Assembly: GCF_047276495.1 (NCBI RefSeq)
Contig: NZ_CP178543.1
Span: 2,604,001-2,668,000 of the forward strand
Source: Capilliphycus salinus
GTDB lineage: Bacteria; Cyanobacteriota; Cyanobacteriia; Cyanobacteriales; Microcoleaceae
Reading direction: 5' to 3'
DNA: 64,000 bases
Of this stretch, positions 43,004-51,886 are shown piece after piece; position 1 is the first letter of the stretch, and every line of letters starts with the position of its first letter. The position numbers and the translations under genes were made by a program. A model generated the notes under the pieces. It had not been told where the DNA came from and did not search any database. It saw nothing but the letters and a program-made list of their open reading frames with translations.

Positions 43004-45595
43004 ATGAAAAAAAATAGCTGGTTTTTAAAATCTATAAAAAAAGAAAGAGTTCACCAAAATAAAATCCAAAAATTGACTTCAAAATTGATGTTGGAGTTGA
43101 GAGGAAAATCGCGATCGCCAGAATTGCGAGAAGTGAAAGCCAGACATCAACAGATTTTGACTAAGATGTTTGCGCCTCAAGAAAACCTCATCGCCCCGGA
43201 AAATCCCGTTCAAAAATCTCAACAAAAATATGATTCATTCGTTGAGAGTCTCAACGGTTTAGTTTGGGAATTTGACTTATCGAGTCAACAAGTCTGTTTT
43301 GTCAGTCAAAAAGCCGAACAAATCTTAGGATACCCGATAAAACGTTGGTTAACAGAAGCCAATTTTTGGGAAAACCACATTCATCCCGACGACCGCGAAT
43401 GGGTACTGAAAAATCATCAGCAAATGATCGAATCTCAGCAGGATAGCCAAGTCGAATATCGGATGATCGCAGCCGATGGGCGGATCGTTTGGCTACAAGA
43501 TTTAACCCGGGTAGTTTTAGACAGGGAAAAAGGGATTAAACTTGGCAAGTTGATGATAGATATTAGTCAGCGTCAAGCCGCTTTAGAAGAAATTGAAGAA
43601 CGTTTTCAGGCGTTTATGAATCATAATCCTACCGCCACTTGGATCGCCGATTCGGAGGGAAAATTAATCTACGTTAATCCCACCTGTTTGCAGATTCTTC
43701 AATTACCCACAGAAGCCGTAATTGGCAAAAGCTTATCGGAAGTTTTCCCCGGGAAATTAACCTCAAAACCCGATAAAAATCCCCTCTGGATTACCGAAAA
43801 TAATGAAATCATTGAGTTGGTCGAATCAAACTCACCGTCGAAAGATTCATCCAGGCATTTTTTAGTTTATAAATTCCCAATTTCTCAGCCCGAAAAACCC
43901 ACAATTACCGGGGGAATTGCGGTGGATATTAGCGAATATATGAAAGTCGAAAAAGCGCTCAGAAAAAGTGAAGCCCGCTTGAAAGCCGCCATACAAGCCT
44001 TAGAAGATCAAGCCGAACAAGAACAATTAATTATGGCGATCACGAACCGCATTCGTCAATCCTTAGATCTTCAAGAAATTTTGGATACTACCGTCGTTGA
44101 AGTGCGGGAATTTATTAAGAGTAATCGGGTGATTATTTATCAGTTTAATCCCGACTCTCGGGTAACGGTAATCGCCGAATCCGTTGAAAAAAATTGGATG
44201 TCAATGCTCGGTCAAGTGATTGATGATGACCAGTTTAAAGAAATTTATATTCAACTGTATAAAACCGAAGGAGTGCAAGCGATTTCTGATATTTATATCT
44301 CCGAACTCACGGCTAAAGAAATAGACTTTTTCGCCGAATTTCAAGTGAGAGCAAATTTGGCGGTTCCTATCGTTCAAGATAACAAACTTTGGGGATTATT
44401 AGTCGCCCAACACTGTAAAATTCCCCGCCAGTGGCAATCTTTAGAAATTAATTTACTCAAGCAACTGGCTACCCAAGTCGCCATCGCCATTCAACAGTCC
44501 GAACTTTACCAACAAGCCCAACTGGAAATTAGCCAACGCAAACAAGTAGAAGCCACTTTACAACAGAAAATTCAACGAGAAAAACTATTAGCCGCAACCG
44601 CCCAACGAATTCGTCAATCCCTGGAATTAGATGAAATTCTCAATACAACCGTGATGGAAGTTCGACAGCTTTTGCAAGCGGATAGAACGGTTATTTTTCG
44701 CTTTGAACCCGACGGTCACGGTGTGGTTTCCGTCGAGTCTGTGGTGACGCCGGAACTGTCAATTTTAAATACAAATATCTACGATCCCTGTTTTTCAAAA
44801 ACTTATATTGAGCAGTATAAACAGGGGAGAATTAGAGCCGTAGAAGATATTTATCAAGCGAATTTAACGCCCTGTTATGTCAATTTACTCTCTCAATTTA
44901 AAGTCCGATCAAATCTCGTGGTTCCGATTTTACAAGGGGAACATTTATGGGGATTATTAATCGCTCATCAATGCACGGAACCCCGACAGTGGCAACCCCA
45001 CGAAACCGAATTGTTAGAACAAATCGCCACCCAAGTCGGAATTGCGATCGGACAAAGCCAACTTTATCAACAACTCGAACGATTGGCAACTTTAGATGGT
45101 TTAACTCAAATTGCCAACCGTCGATATTTTGATAATTATTTAGATCAGGAATGGAAGCGATCGCAGCGAGAACAATATCCTTTATCTTTACTGTTATTAG
45201 ATGTGGATCATTTTAAACTGTATAACGATACTTACGGACATCAAGCCGGAGATGAATGTTTACAAAAAGTAGCCAAAGCCATTCAGCAAACCCTCAAACG
45301 AGGGGGTGATTTAGTCGCCCGTTACGGGGGTGAGGAATTTGTCATTTTGTTACCGAATACCAAAGCAGACGGGGCGATACAAATCGCTCAAGATATTCAT
45401 CATGCGATCCAACAGCTAGCCATCGAACATTCTTGCTCATCTGTGAGTCAATTTGTCACCGTCAGTATTGGAATTTCTACCACAATTCCCACCCTCAACG
45501 GTCGTTTTGAAGGATTGGTCAGTCGGGCGGATAAAGCCCTCTATGAAGCCAAACAGCAGCGCAATACTCACCGCTTACATCGTTTAGCTTCTTAA
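43004..45595 (+). CDS. PAS-PAS-GAF-GAF(DXCF cyanobacteriochrome)-GGDEF protein
   Basis: 863 residues. Two PAS domains (about 75-190 and 200-310), GAF1 (about 340-500), GAF2 (about 530-690) and GGDEF (700-855). GAF2 has the DXCF motif DPCF at 594-597 and a Cys624 at the bilin-linking position (LTPCYVNLL; Tyr replaces the usual His). This two-cysteine pattern is that of DXCF cyanobacteriochromes sensing violet/blue-green light. GAF1 lacks both (DDQF, LTAKEI). GGEEF at 775-779 and I-site RGGD at 766-769 are intact. The protein likely links light to c-di-GMP, as in the SesA-type CBCR-GGDEF proteins. Monocistronic. Confidence 0.88.
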   Translation: MKKNSWFLKSIKKERVHQNKIQKLTSKLMLELRGKSRSPELREVKARHQQILTKMFAPQENLIAPENPVQKSQQKYDSFVESLNGLVWEFDLSSQQVCFVSQKAEQILGYPIKRWLTEANFWENHIHPDDREWVLKNHQQMIESQQDSQVEYRMIAADGRIVWLQDLTRVVLDREKGIKLGKLMIDISQRQAALEEIEERFQAFMNHNPTATWIADSEGKLIYVNPTCLQILQLPTEAVIGKSLSEVFPGKLTSKPDKNPLWITENNEIIELVESNSPSKDSSRHFLVYKFPISQPEKPTITGGIAVDISEYMKVEKALRKSEARLKAAIQALEDQAEQEQLIMAITNRIRQSLDLQEILDTTVVEVREFIKSNRVIIYQFNPDSRVTVIAESVEKNWMSMLGQVIDDDQFKEIYIQLYKTEGVQAISDIYISELTAKEIDFFAEFQVRANLAVPIVQDNKLWGLLVAQHCKIPRQWQSLEINLLKQLATQVAIAIQQSELYQQAQLEISQRKQVEATLQQKIQREKLLAATAQRIRQSLELDEILNTTVMEVRQLLQADRTVIFRFEPDGHGVVSVESVVTPELSILNTNIYDPCFSKTYIEQYKQGRIRAVEDIYQANLTPCYVNLLSQFKVRSNLVVPILQGEHLWGLLIAHQCTEPRQWQPHETELLEQIATQVGIAIGQSQLYQQLERLATLDGLTQIANRRYFDNYLDQEWKRSQREQYPLSLLLLDVDHFKLYNDTYGHQAGDECLQKVAKAIQQTLKRGGDLVARYGGEEFVILLPNTKADGAIQIAQDIHHAIQQLAIEHSCSSVSQFVTVSIGISTTIPTLNGRFEGLVSRADKALYEAKQQRNTHRLHRLAS

Positions 45596-45624
45596 TCGAT
45601 TTGTTTCCTCAATGAGGTTTAAGT

Positions 45625-45697
45625 CAAAAACCCGGTTTCTTGAACAACAGCGAGCGCGAAGAAGTCCCTGCGCTGCGCGAAGAAACCCGGTTTTTTA
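45625..45697. repeat. AAACCCGGTTTCT palindrome with long loop
   Basis: CAAAAACCCGGTTTCTTG and GAAACCCGGTTTTTT arms surround a GC-rich centre containing GCGCTGCGCG, between convergent genes; can act as a two-way terminator. Confidence 0.7.
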
Positions 45698-45746
45698 GTT
45701 TATACTGTACTGGGAAATATTCCGGTAAAACTGAACTTGATTTCCA

Positions 45747-46637
45747 TTAAAAATTAAACTTATTTCGTTCTTGTTGAGTTTGAATGAGTTTCCCTTCTAA
45801 GGTTTGCCAATCTTCTTGTTCTATGATGTCAATAAATTCATCTAAACGACTGCGATAAGCCCGTAGCGATCGCAATAAAGCCGCCCGATTATATCGCGCC
45901 ATCATCACCCCCAACTCCGGATTTCCACCCCCTACACGACTGGTATCGCGAAAACCGGAACTGGCTAATTTTTGGGCGAGTTCTCTAACGTTAACATCTT
46001 CTTCTGCGGTTAAAGCAGCAATTAAACTCGCACTAACGCTAACGGGTAAATGAGAAATCCAAGCCACAGCCCGGTCGTGATCTTCGGGCGAACATTGATA
46101 AACTTTTGCTTGCAACAACTCGGCAATTTGGGTAACAATTTGTATTTCTAGATTTGATGTTTTTTCCGTTGGAGTAATCACATAAGGTTTCCCCAAAAAC
46201 AAATTTTTTTGAGCCGCTTCTATACCACTGTCAGCCGTTCCCGCCATCGGATGTCCACCGACAAAACGGGGCCAAACTTGAGAAAGCATTTCCACAATCG
46301 GTTGCTTCACCGAACCCACATCGGTTATAATTGCTGTAGGTTTGAGATCAGGAATTAACTGCTCAAGGGTAGAAGCGATCGCCGCAATTGGGGTACAAAT
46401 AAACACAACATCTGCACTCGCCATCAAAGATAAATCAACACTCGCCTCATCGACAACGCCCATAGCAAGGGCTTTTTCACAAGTGCTTTGACGGCGACTC
46501 ACGCCCAAAACGCGATAGGTTTCGCGACTTGAGGAAGAATTATCTGCGGGCAAATGTATCAATCTCGGTTGAATTGAACACAAATCCAACCCCATAGAAC
46601 CGCCAATTAAACCCAAGCCAACCAGACCAATATTCAT
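45747..46637 (-). CDS. tyrA: prephenate/arogenate dehydrogenase
   Basis: 296 residues. N-terminal NAD(P) site IGLVGLGLIGGSMG, VFICTPIAAI, IITDVGSVK, GGHPMAGTADSGIEAA and HDRAVAWISHLPVS are the hallmarks of TyrA. Cyanobacterial enzymes use arogenate with NADP to make tyrosine. No fused chorismate mutase or ACT domain. Monocistronic. Confidence 0.94.
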   Translation of the reverse strand: MNIGLVGLGLIGGSMGLDLCSIQPRLIHLPADNSSSSRETYRVLGVSRRQSTCEKALAMGVVDEASVDLSLMASADVVFICTPIAAIASTLEQLIPDLKPTAIITDVGSVKQPIVEMLSQVWPRFVGGHPMAGTADSGIEAAQKNLFLGKPYVITPTEKTSNLEIQIVTQIAELLQAKVYQCSPEDHDRAVAWISHLPVSVSASLIAALTAEEDVNVRELAQKLASSGFRDTSRVGGGNPELGVMMARYNRAALLRSLRAYRSRLDEFIDIIEQEDWQTLEGKLIQTQQERNKFNF

Positions 46638-46805
46638 GGGAGACTGTTCAAATTTACTACGACTTTATATGTTTAAATTTAACTCATGTTTAAACAAAAT
46701 AAACAGCAGAGAATTTAAAATTTTAGTTCCTCCGGAGGCGGGTCAAAAAATTTGATATAATAGCGAATTGAATACACCTGTTTTTTACTCGGAAAACTTT
46801 CAGGC

Positions 46806-48263
46806 ATGAATGCCGAAGAACTCATTCAAAACTATCAATCCGGGGCGAGAGATTTTAGTGCGATCCTGCTTTGCGAAGCCAATCTCAGTCGTGCAGATCT
46901 CTGTGGAGCCAACTTTTCACAAGCTGTCCTCAGCATCACCAATTTTAGCGGCGCCCATTTGTGCGGGGCGAACCTCAGCGGTGCCAAACTGAATGTTGCC
47001 AAACTCAGCGGCGCCGACCTGAGCAAAGCCAACCTCAACGGCGCCATTCTCAATGTCGCCAACCTGATTCGCACCGATCTGAGCGAAGCCAGCTTGATCA
47101 ACGCCTCTCTGATTCGTTCCGAGTTAATCCGCGCCGATCTCAGCCATGCCATTTTAACCGCCGCCAACCTCAGCGAAGCCGATCTGCGAGAAGCCACCCT
47201 GCGACAAGTCGATCTGCGACAGGCGAACCTCAAAAGCGCCAATCTCCGAGACGCGGTGTTGATCGCCAGCAACCTCGAAGGCACCAGCTTTCACGGGGCG
47301 GATCTGACCCGGGCCGATCTGCGAGGGGCCAATCTCGTCAACGCCGAACTCCGCCAAGTCAACCTCTCCCAGGCGAATTTGAGCGGTGCCAATCTCAAAG
47401 GGGCGAATTTGCGGTGGGCCGACTTAAACGGTGCCGATTTGCGGGGGGCCAACCTCGAACAAGCCCGATTGAGCGGGGCCAGTTTGTACGGTGCGGATCT
47501 GACTCACGCCAGCTTGCTGTATACCAACTTAATTCATGCCGATCTCACCCAAGCCAACCTGACCGGCGCCGACTGGACTGGGGCCGATCTCACCGGTGCC
47601 GCGTTGACGGGAGCCAAACTCTATGACGTCTCTCGATTTGAAGTCAAAGCCGACGAGATCACCTGCGATTGGGTCGATGTTAGCCCAAACGGGGATGGGA
47701 GTAAAGTGTTACGCTTTAGCGCCCAAGAAGCCTACCAATTTTTTAACGCTACTTCTCCCCTAGTTGAAATTACCATAGATAGGGCGATCGATGCGGACGC
47801 TCACTGCGCCTTAGCCGATGTTTACCGTGAGATCATCCGCCAGACCCCGATCATTAATCGTCCACCGAGTATCGAGGTGAGTTCTCGCCGAACAACTTTA
47901 TCGTTTAGGATAGAAAGGGACGAACTCCTGTTTCCCACCGCTTATGTTGTAATTCTTCCGTTTAATGATGCAGTTCCTACTCAACAAACAATTTGTAATC
48001 TTGTGCAAATGCTCGGATCGGAGAATTTCATCGGCTTAAGCGTTCGGCACTCCAGTCAAATCGAAAAATTAGCCAAGGAAATTAAGCAAAACCTGCAAGA
48101 GATTACCGACTTAAAATTCAGCCAAAAATCCAAAACCAAACCCGAAAGCAGCCAAGCTTTCTTTGCATCTCCCACTCGGACAACGCTGAGAAATTTTCAT
48201 AATCGAACCCTTAAAATTTATAGCCATCCTCAATTTGGAAGAAGCTTACTCAATGTGCCCTGA
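46806..48263 (+). CDS. pentapeptide-repeat protein with conserved C-terminal domain, copy 1
   Basis: 485 residues. About residues 15-275 are A(D/N)LXX pentapeptide repeats (ANLSRADLCGANFSQA and similar, more than 50 units), forming a right-handed quadrilateral beta helix. A non-repeat C-terminal domain follows: KLYDVSRFEVKADEITCDWVD, then VEITIDRAIDADAHCALADVY, RRTTLSFRIERDELLFP. The next gene is a paralogue with the same domain. No signal peptide or membrane helix. AGGC precedes ATG. Role unknown; repeat parts can mimic DNA or serve as scaffolds. Confidence 0.9.
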   Translation: MNAEELIQNYQSGARDFSAILLCEANLSRADLCGANFSQAVLSITNFSGAHLCGANLSGAKLNVAKLSGADLSKANLNGAILNVANLIRTDLSEASLINASLIRSELIRADLSHAILTAANLSEADLREATLRQVDLRQANLKSANLRDAVLIASNLEGTSFHGADLTRADLRGANLVNAELRQVNLSQANLSGANLKGANLRWADLNGADLRGANLEQARLSGASLYGADLTHASLLYTNLIHADLTQANLTGADWTGADLTGAALTGAKLYDVSRFEVKADEITCDWVDVSPNGDGSKVLRFSAQEAYQFFNATSPLVEITIDRAIDADAHCALADVYREIIRQTPIINRPPSIEVSSRRTTLSFRIERDELLFPTAYVVILPFNDAVPTQQTICNLVQMLGSENFIGLSVRHSSQIEKLAKEIKQNLQEITDLKFSQKSKTKPESSQAFFASPTRTTLRNFHNRTLKIYSHPQFGRSLLNVP

Positions 48264-48454
48264 ACTCATAAACTCCTCGGGATATTCCTCAGAGAAATAC
48301 TTTGAGATGATGGCTCCCTCGTTAGAAAATCTCGCCGACTTTCTGATCGTTTAAAATAAAATAGAAATGTAACGATCGCCAGTCCGCAGAGAAACCCTAA
48401 TGAGATTAACACTTCAATCTTTTTAGTAATTTAGTAATTGATGATGGGGTGGCT

Positions 48455-50008
48455 ATGGCACAGGAACTCGTAAAAATCTACAATTTGGTCAAAAAATACA
48501 AGGAAGGGGAACGGAATTTTACGGGTATTAATCTCAATGAAGCCAATTTGAGTCGGATTAACCTCAGTCAAGCCAATTTAAGCGATGCGTCCCTGTGCGT
48601 GACCAATTTGAGCGGAGCCGATCTCAGCGGGATTAATTTAAGTCGTGCGAATCTCAATGTGGGTCGGTTGAGTCAAGCCAACCTCAGCGGGGCCAATCTC
48701 AGTCGGGCGACTTTGAATGTGGCCAATTTGGTTCGAGCCGATCTCAGCGATGCGATTTTGGTGGAAACTTTAGCGATTCGTTCGGAATTGATTCGATCGA
48801 GACTCAATAATGCCAATCTCACCAAAGCCAACCTCAACGGGGCGGATTTGCGAGAAGCCCGAGTCGGACAGGCGAACTTTTGTCAAGCCAATCTCAACGG
48901 GGCGAACCTCCGGGGCGTGTCGGGGGCGTCGGCCAATTTTGAAAGCGCCGACTTGCGACGGGCGAATTTGGTGAAAGCCAATTTACCCAAAGCCGATTTT
49001 AGTCACGCCGAGATGCGACAAACTAACCTGACTTACGCCGATTTGCGACAAGCTAACCTCAACGGCGCCAATTTACGATGGGCCGATCTGCGGGGGGCGA
49101 ATTTGTCGGGGGCGGATTTATCGGGGGCCAATTTGTCCGGGGCCAATTTGTCCGGGGCGAATTTGCATCGGGCTACTTTAGCAAAAGCCAGTTTGGTTCA
49201 TGTTGATTTAACTCAAGCCAATTTAATTAAAGCCGATTGGATGGGGGCCGATATTTCCGGGGCGACGTTAACCGGTGCAAAACTTTATGAAGTTCTGCGA
49301 TTTAATTTAAAAGCCGAAGATGTCACCTGCGAATGGGTCGATCTCAGTCCCAACGGCGATCACAGCGAGGTTTATCAATTTACACCCGAAACCCTCAAGA
49401 AGTTTTTTAATCAAGTTCTTCCGACGGTACAAGTGATTGTGGATGCTCCCCTCGATCTCGAAGCGAATTTAGTTCTGGCTGAAACTTACCATCACATCGC
49501 CCAAGAATATCCCCTGCTGAAATATCCTCCCAGTATTGACACCGATATCCGGCGCACGGTTATTACTTTTCGCATCGATCGCGAAGAATATTTATTTTCG
49601 ATGGGATGCTTGGCTATTTTTCCCTTTGATGATGCCAGTAAAACTCAAAAAAATATTGTCAATTTGGTTCGCAATTTGCAAGAACGCAGCGAAAAAAATA
49701 AAAACCAACTGCGCGTTTTAGCGGCGATGGGTGAAGTGATTTCTAAAGCTCAGGATCTAAAACAGGTGGTGCGATCGATTCGCTCCGAACAAATGCCCGA
49801 GTTTTTTCACCGTCCCACCCAAACCATCTTAACCAATACCAGTCAAAAAAAGTTAACCGTTCACACCCATTCGGATTTCGGCAAGCGCTTTAAACCTTCT
49901 CTTGTCGATCGAGAACGGGATAATCATTATAGCAAATTCGTTGAACCTTTGTTATTCGATCCCGAACAAGTGATTGATTTTGTCGATAGTTTTGATTATC
50001 TTAGTTAG
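48455..50008 (+). CDS. pentapeptide-repeat protein with conserved C-terminal domain, copy 2
   Basis: 517 residues from ATG 48455 (GGGG just upstream; GTG 48449 is in frame). Pentapeptide repeats span about 25-285, including the uniform run ADLSGANLSGANLSGANL. The C-terminal domain KLYEVLRFNLKAEDVTCEWVD, VDAPLDLEANLVLAETYHHIA and RRTVITFRIDREEYLFS matches copy 1, so the two genes arose by tandem duplication. An extra C-terminal ~90 residues (FHRPTQTILTNTSQKKLTVH and beyond) also aligns with copy 1 before diverging. Function unknown. Confidence 0.9.
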   Translation: MAQELVKIYNLVKKYKEGERNFTGINLNEANLSRINLSQANLSDASLCVTNLSGADLSGINLSRANLNVGRLSQANLSGANLSRATLNVANLVRADLSDAILVETLAIRSELIRSRLNNANLTKANLNGADLREARVGQANFCQANLNGANLRGVSGASANFESADLRRANLVKANLPKADFSHAEMRQTNLTYADLRQANLNGANLRWADLRGANLSGADLSGANLSGANLSGANLHRATLAKASLVHVDLTQANLIKADWMGADISGATLTGAKLYEVLRFNLKAEDVTCEWVDLSPNGDHSEVYQFTPETLKKFFNQVLPTVQVIVDAPLDLEANLVLAETYHHIAQEYPLLKYPPSIDTDIRRTVITFRIDREEYLFSMGCLAIFPFDDASKTQKNIVNLVRNLQERSEKNKNQLRVLAAMGEVISKAQDLKQVVRSIRSEQMPEFFHRPTQTILTNTSQKKLTVHTHSDFGKRFKPSLVDRERDNHYSKFVEPLLFDPEQVIDFVDSFDYLS

Positions 50009-50070
50009 AAGTCCGAGGCTCCTATCAGTTATCCTATATCTTGTTGTTAATTTCCTAAGGCTTTATTCTC

Positions 50071-51660
50071 TTGATCGAGGTAGAAGCTCATAACTTACTG
50101 CAAAGCTTTCTGCGATCGCGGCGTGTTTCCGTTGAAACCTCGCCCGGTAAAGCCTCATGGCCTCACTATTTAACAATGGCCCGGTTGGTAGCCCGAGCCT
50201 TGCGACTCGGACGGAGCGCTTTAATTCAAACGGGTGTGGCGCCGGTGAGTCACCATCATTCCTATCGCTTCAGTTATCTGATTCCGGTTTTAATTTGGTC
50301 CGAACCCGCTTTAATTGTTGCCCCCCAGTGGCTCTTAACGGAGCTACAACAGGAAGAAATTCCCCAATTGTTTGATTCCCAAGCGCTCGACTCTCACCTC
50401 GATAAATCGATTATTCGGGGGGAAGTCTGGCCGGCTGAATCGAACTTTGACGGGGTGTTACTGACGACTCCCGAAGAATGGTTGAGCGATCGCCTCGGAG
50501 GAGAAGGACGGTTTCCGGCTAATATTCCCACCATTATCGATGGAGTTGATGATTTAGAAGCCTGGACGCGCCAACAATTAACCGCCTGTATTCAACCCCA
50601 AGATTGGACACAACTCCTACAACAGCTTCCCCAACACACGGACATCATCCGGTCCGCGAAAATTCTCCTGACTCAAGCTATTTTTCAACGTCCGGCCAAT
50701 CCCTACCACTGTCATTTACTCGATCAACACGAACAGGGGATTTTAGAGCAATTCTACCACGATTTATTTGAGGTTGAAGCCTCCGCGATCGCCGGGGTTA
50801 ACGATTCCCTCACGCCCGAATATCGGGAACGTTGGAGTCAATTTTGGCATCAATGGCAAGCAGAGGAACAATTACGATGGGTTAAAGTCAATCGGCACCA
50901 AGGCACGTTTTCGCTCTATTGTAGTCCGGCAAACGTCAGTTCATCTTTGAGTGAGATTTGGCCCCATCAACCGGTGGTGTTAATTGGCGGCGCCTTGGAC
51001 TTGGAGAAAACCGCCCCGACTTACCGTCAGTTGGTGGGACTTGAGGAAATTACTTGTGTGAAGTTTTCACCCGATCGCAATTCTCAACTGATTCAACTGT
51101 ATCTCCCCTCTGGCCTGCCTTTACCGAATACCCCCAAATTTCAAGGGGCTTTAATTGAGGAAATTCGCGGTTTACTCTCGATCGGTGCAAGCATTGAGGG
51201 GTTGACGGTGTTATTAATTGAGGATACACCCTTAAGAACTCAGATCGGGGCTGTGTTTGCGGGGGAGTTGGGTTCGCGGGTTCAGGTGGAAACGACTAAA
51301 GTGGACGGACGGGGTATTTTAGTCGCGGGTTGGGAATTTTGGCGACAACATCAAGGTATACTTCCCCCGCCTCATTTGTTGGCGATCGCCACTTTGCCTT
51401 TACCGTCGTTAGAACATCCTCTGGTTGCGGGGCGAGTCGGCTATTATAAACAAAATCATCTTGACTGGTTTCGGCTTTATTTGTTACCTACGGCTTTGAA
51501 TGAGTTACAGCGGGCGGTTGCACCTGTAAGAGACTCTCAAGGAATTGTCGCATTGTTTGATAGTCGGGTTTTGCATCGCAGTTATGGTGAACAGGTGTTG
51601 GCGGCGTTGAGTCCAATGGCGAGGATTGATTATTTAGATACTACTTGGTTGAGTCGCTAA
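50071..51660 (+). CDS. DinG/XPD-like helicase with degenerate motifs
   Basis: 529 residues. TTG start at 50071 with AAGG about 10 nt before; the N-terminus MIEVEAHNLLQSFLR fits the cyanobacterial members as I recall them. The fold resembles DinG: a Walker-like TSPGKASWPHYL, a DEAH-position IIDGVDDLEAW, and near the C-terminus QRAVAPVRDSQGIVALFDSRV, which corresponds to the Q..GR.IR..D.G....D.R motif VI but lacks the GR. A normal GxGKS P-loop is not present. It may have lost ATPase activity or represent a diverged helicase-like DNA repair protein. Located 62 bp after the pentapeptide gene. Confidence 0.7.
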   Translation: MIEVEAHNLLQSFLRSRRVSVETSPGKASWPHYLTMARLVARALRLGRSALIQTGVAPVSHHHSYRFSYLIPVLIWSEPALIVAPQWLLTELQQEEIPQLFDSQALDSHLDKSIIRGEVWPAESNFDGVLLTTPEEWLSDRLGGEGRFPANIPTIIDGVDDLEAWTRQQLTACIQPQDWTQLLQQLPQHTDIIRSAKILLTQAIFQRPANPYHCHLLDQHEQGILEQFYHDLFEVEASAIAGVNDSLTPEYRERWSQFWHQWQAEEQLRWVKVNRHQGTFSLYCSPANVSSSLSEIWPHQPVVLIGGALDLEKTAPTYRQLVGLEEITCVKFSPDRNSQLIQLYLPSGLPLPNTPKFQGALIEEIRGLLSIGASIEGLTVLLIEDTPLRTQIGAVFAGELGSRVQVETTKVDGRGILVAGWEFWRQHQGILPPPHLLAIATLPLPSLEHPLVAGRVGYYKQNHLDWFRLYLLPTALNELQRAVAPVRDSQGIVALFDSRVLHRSYGEQVLAALSPMARIDYLDTTWLSR

Positions 51661-51670
51661 AAAAAACAGT

Positions 51671-51882
51671 TTTGTAGGGGCGGGTTCTAGAATAATTTAT
51701 CTAACCTAAAAATAACTTAAATAAACCCACGCTCTTTCTGTATTCATTTTTGTAGGGGCGGGTTCTAGAATAATTTATCTAGCCCAAAAGTAACTTCAAT
51801 AAACCCGCCCCAACCTCCAGGGCGGGTTTAGATTAGTTATCTGTGGGAAATCAACAATTTATTCGGAACCCGCCCCTACAAA
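51671..51882. repeat. GGGGCGGGTT foldback element with perfect 17-bp terminal inverted repeats
   Basis: TTTGTAGGGGCGGGTTC at 51671-51687 is perfectly inverted at 51866-51882. Inside, a 78-bp unit (TTTGTAGGGGCGGGTTCTAG...) is duplicated (51671 and 51749) and further CGGGTTT arms occur. No ORF. MITE-like; same arms at 25670-25844. Confidence 0.8.
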
Positions 51883-51886
51883 TCAA

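Noticed and set aside
46835..47626. Long open frames on both strands overlapping the first pentapeptide gene
   Set aside because: They arise from the GC-rich repeat DNA in other frames; the A(D/N)LXX frame is clearly the real one.
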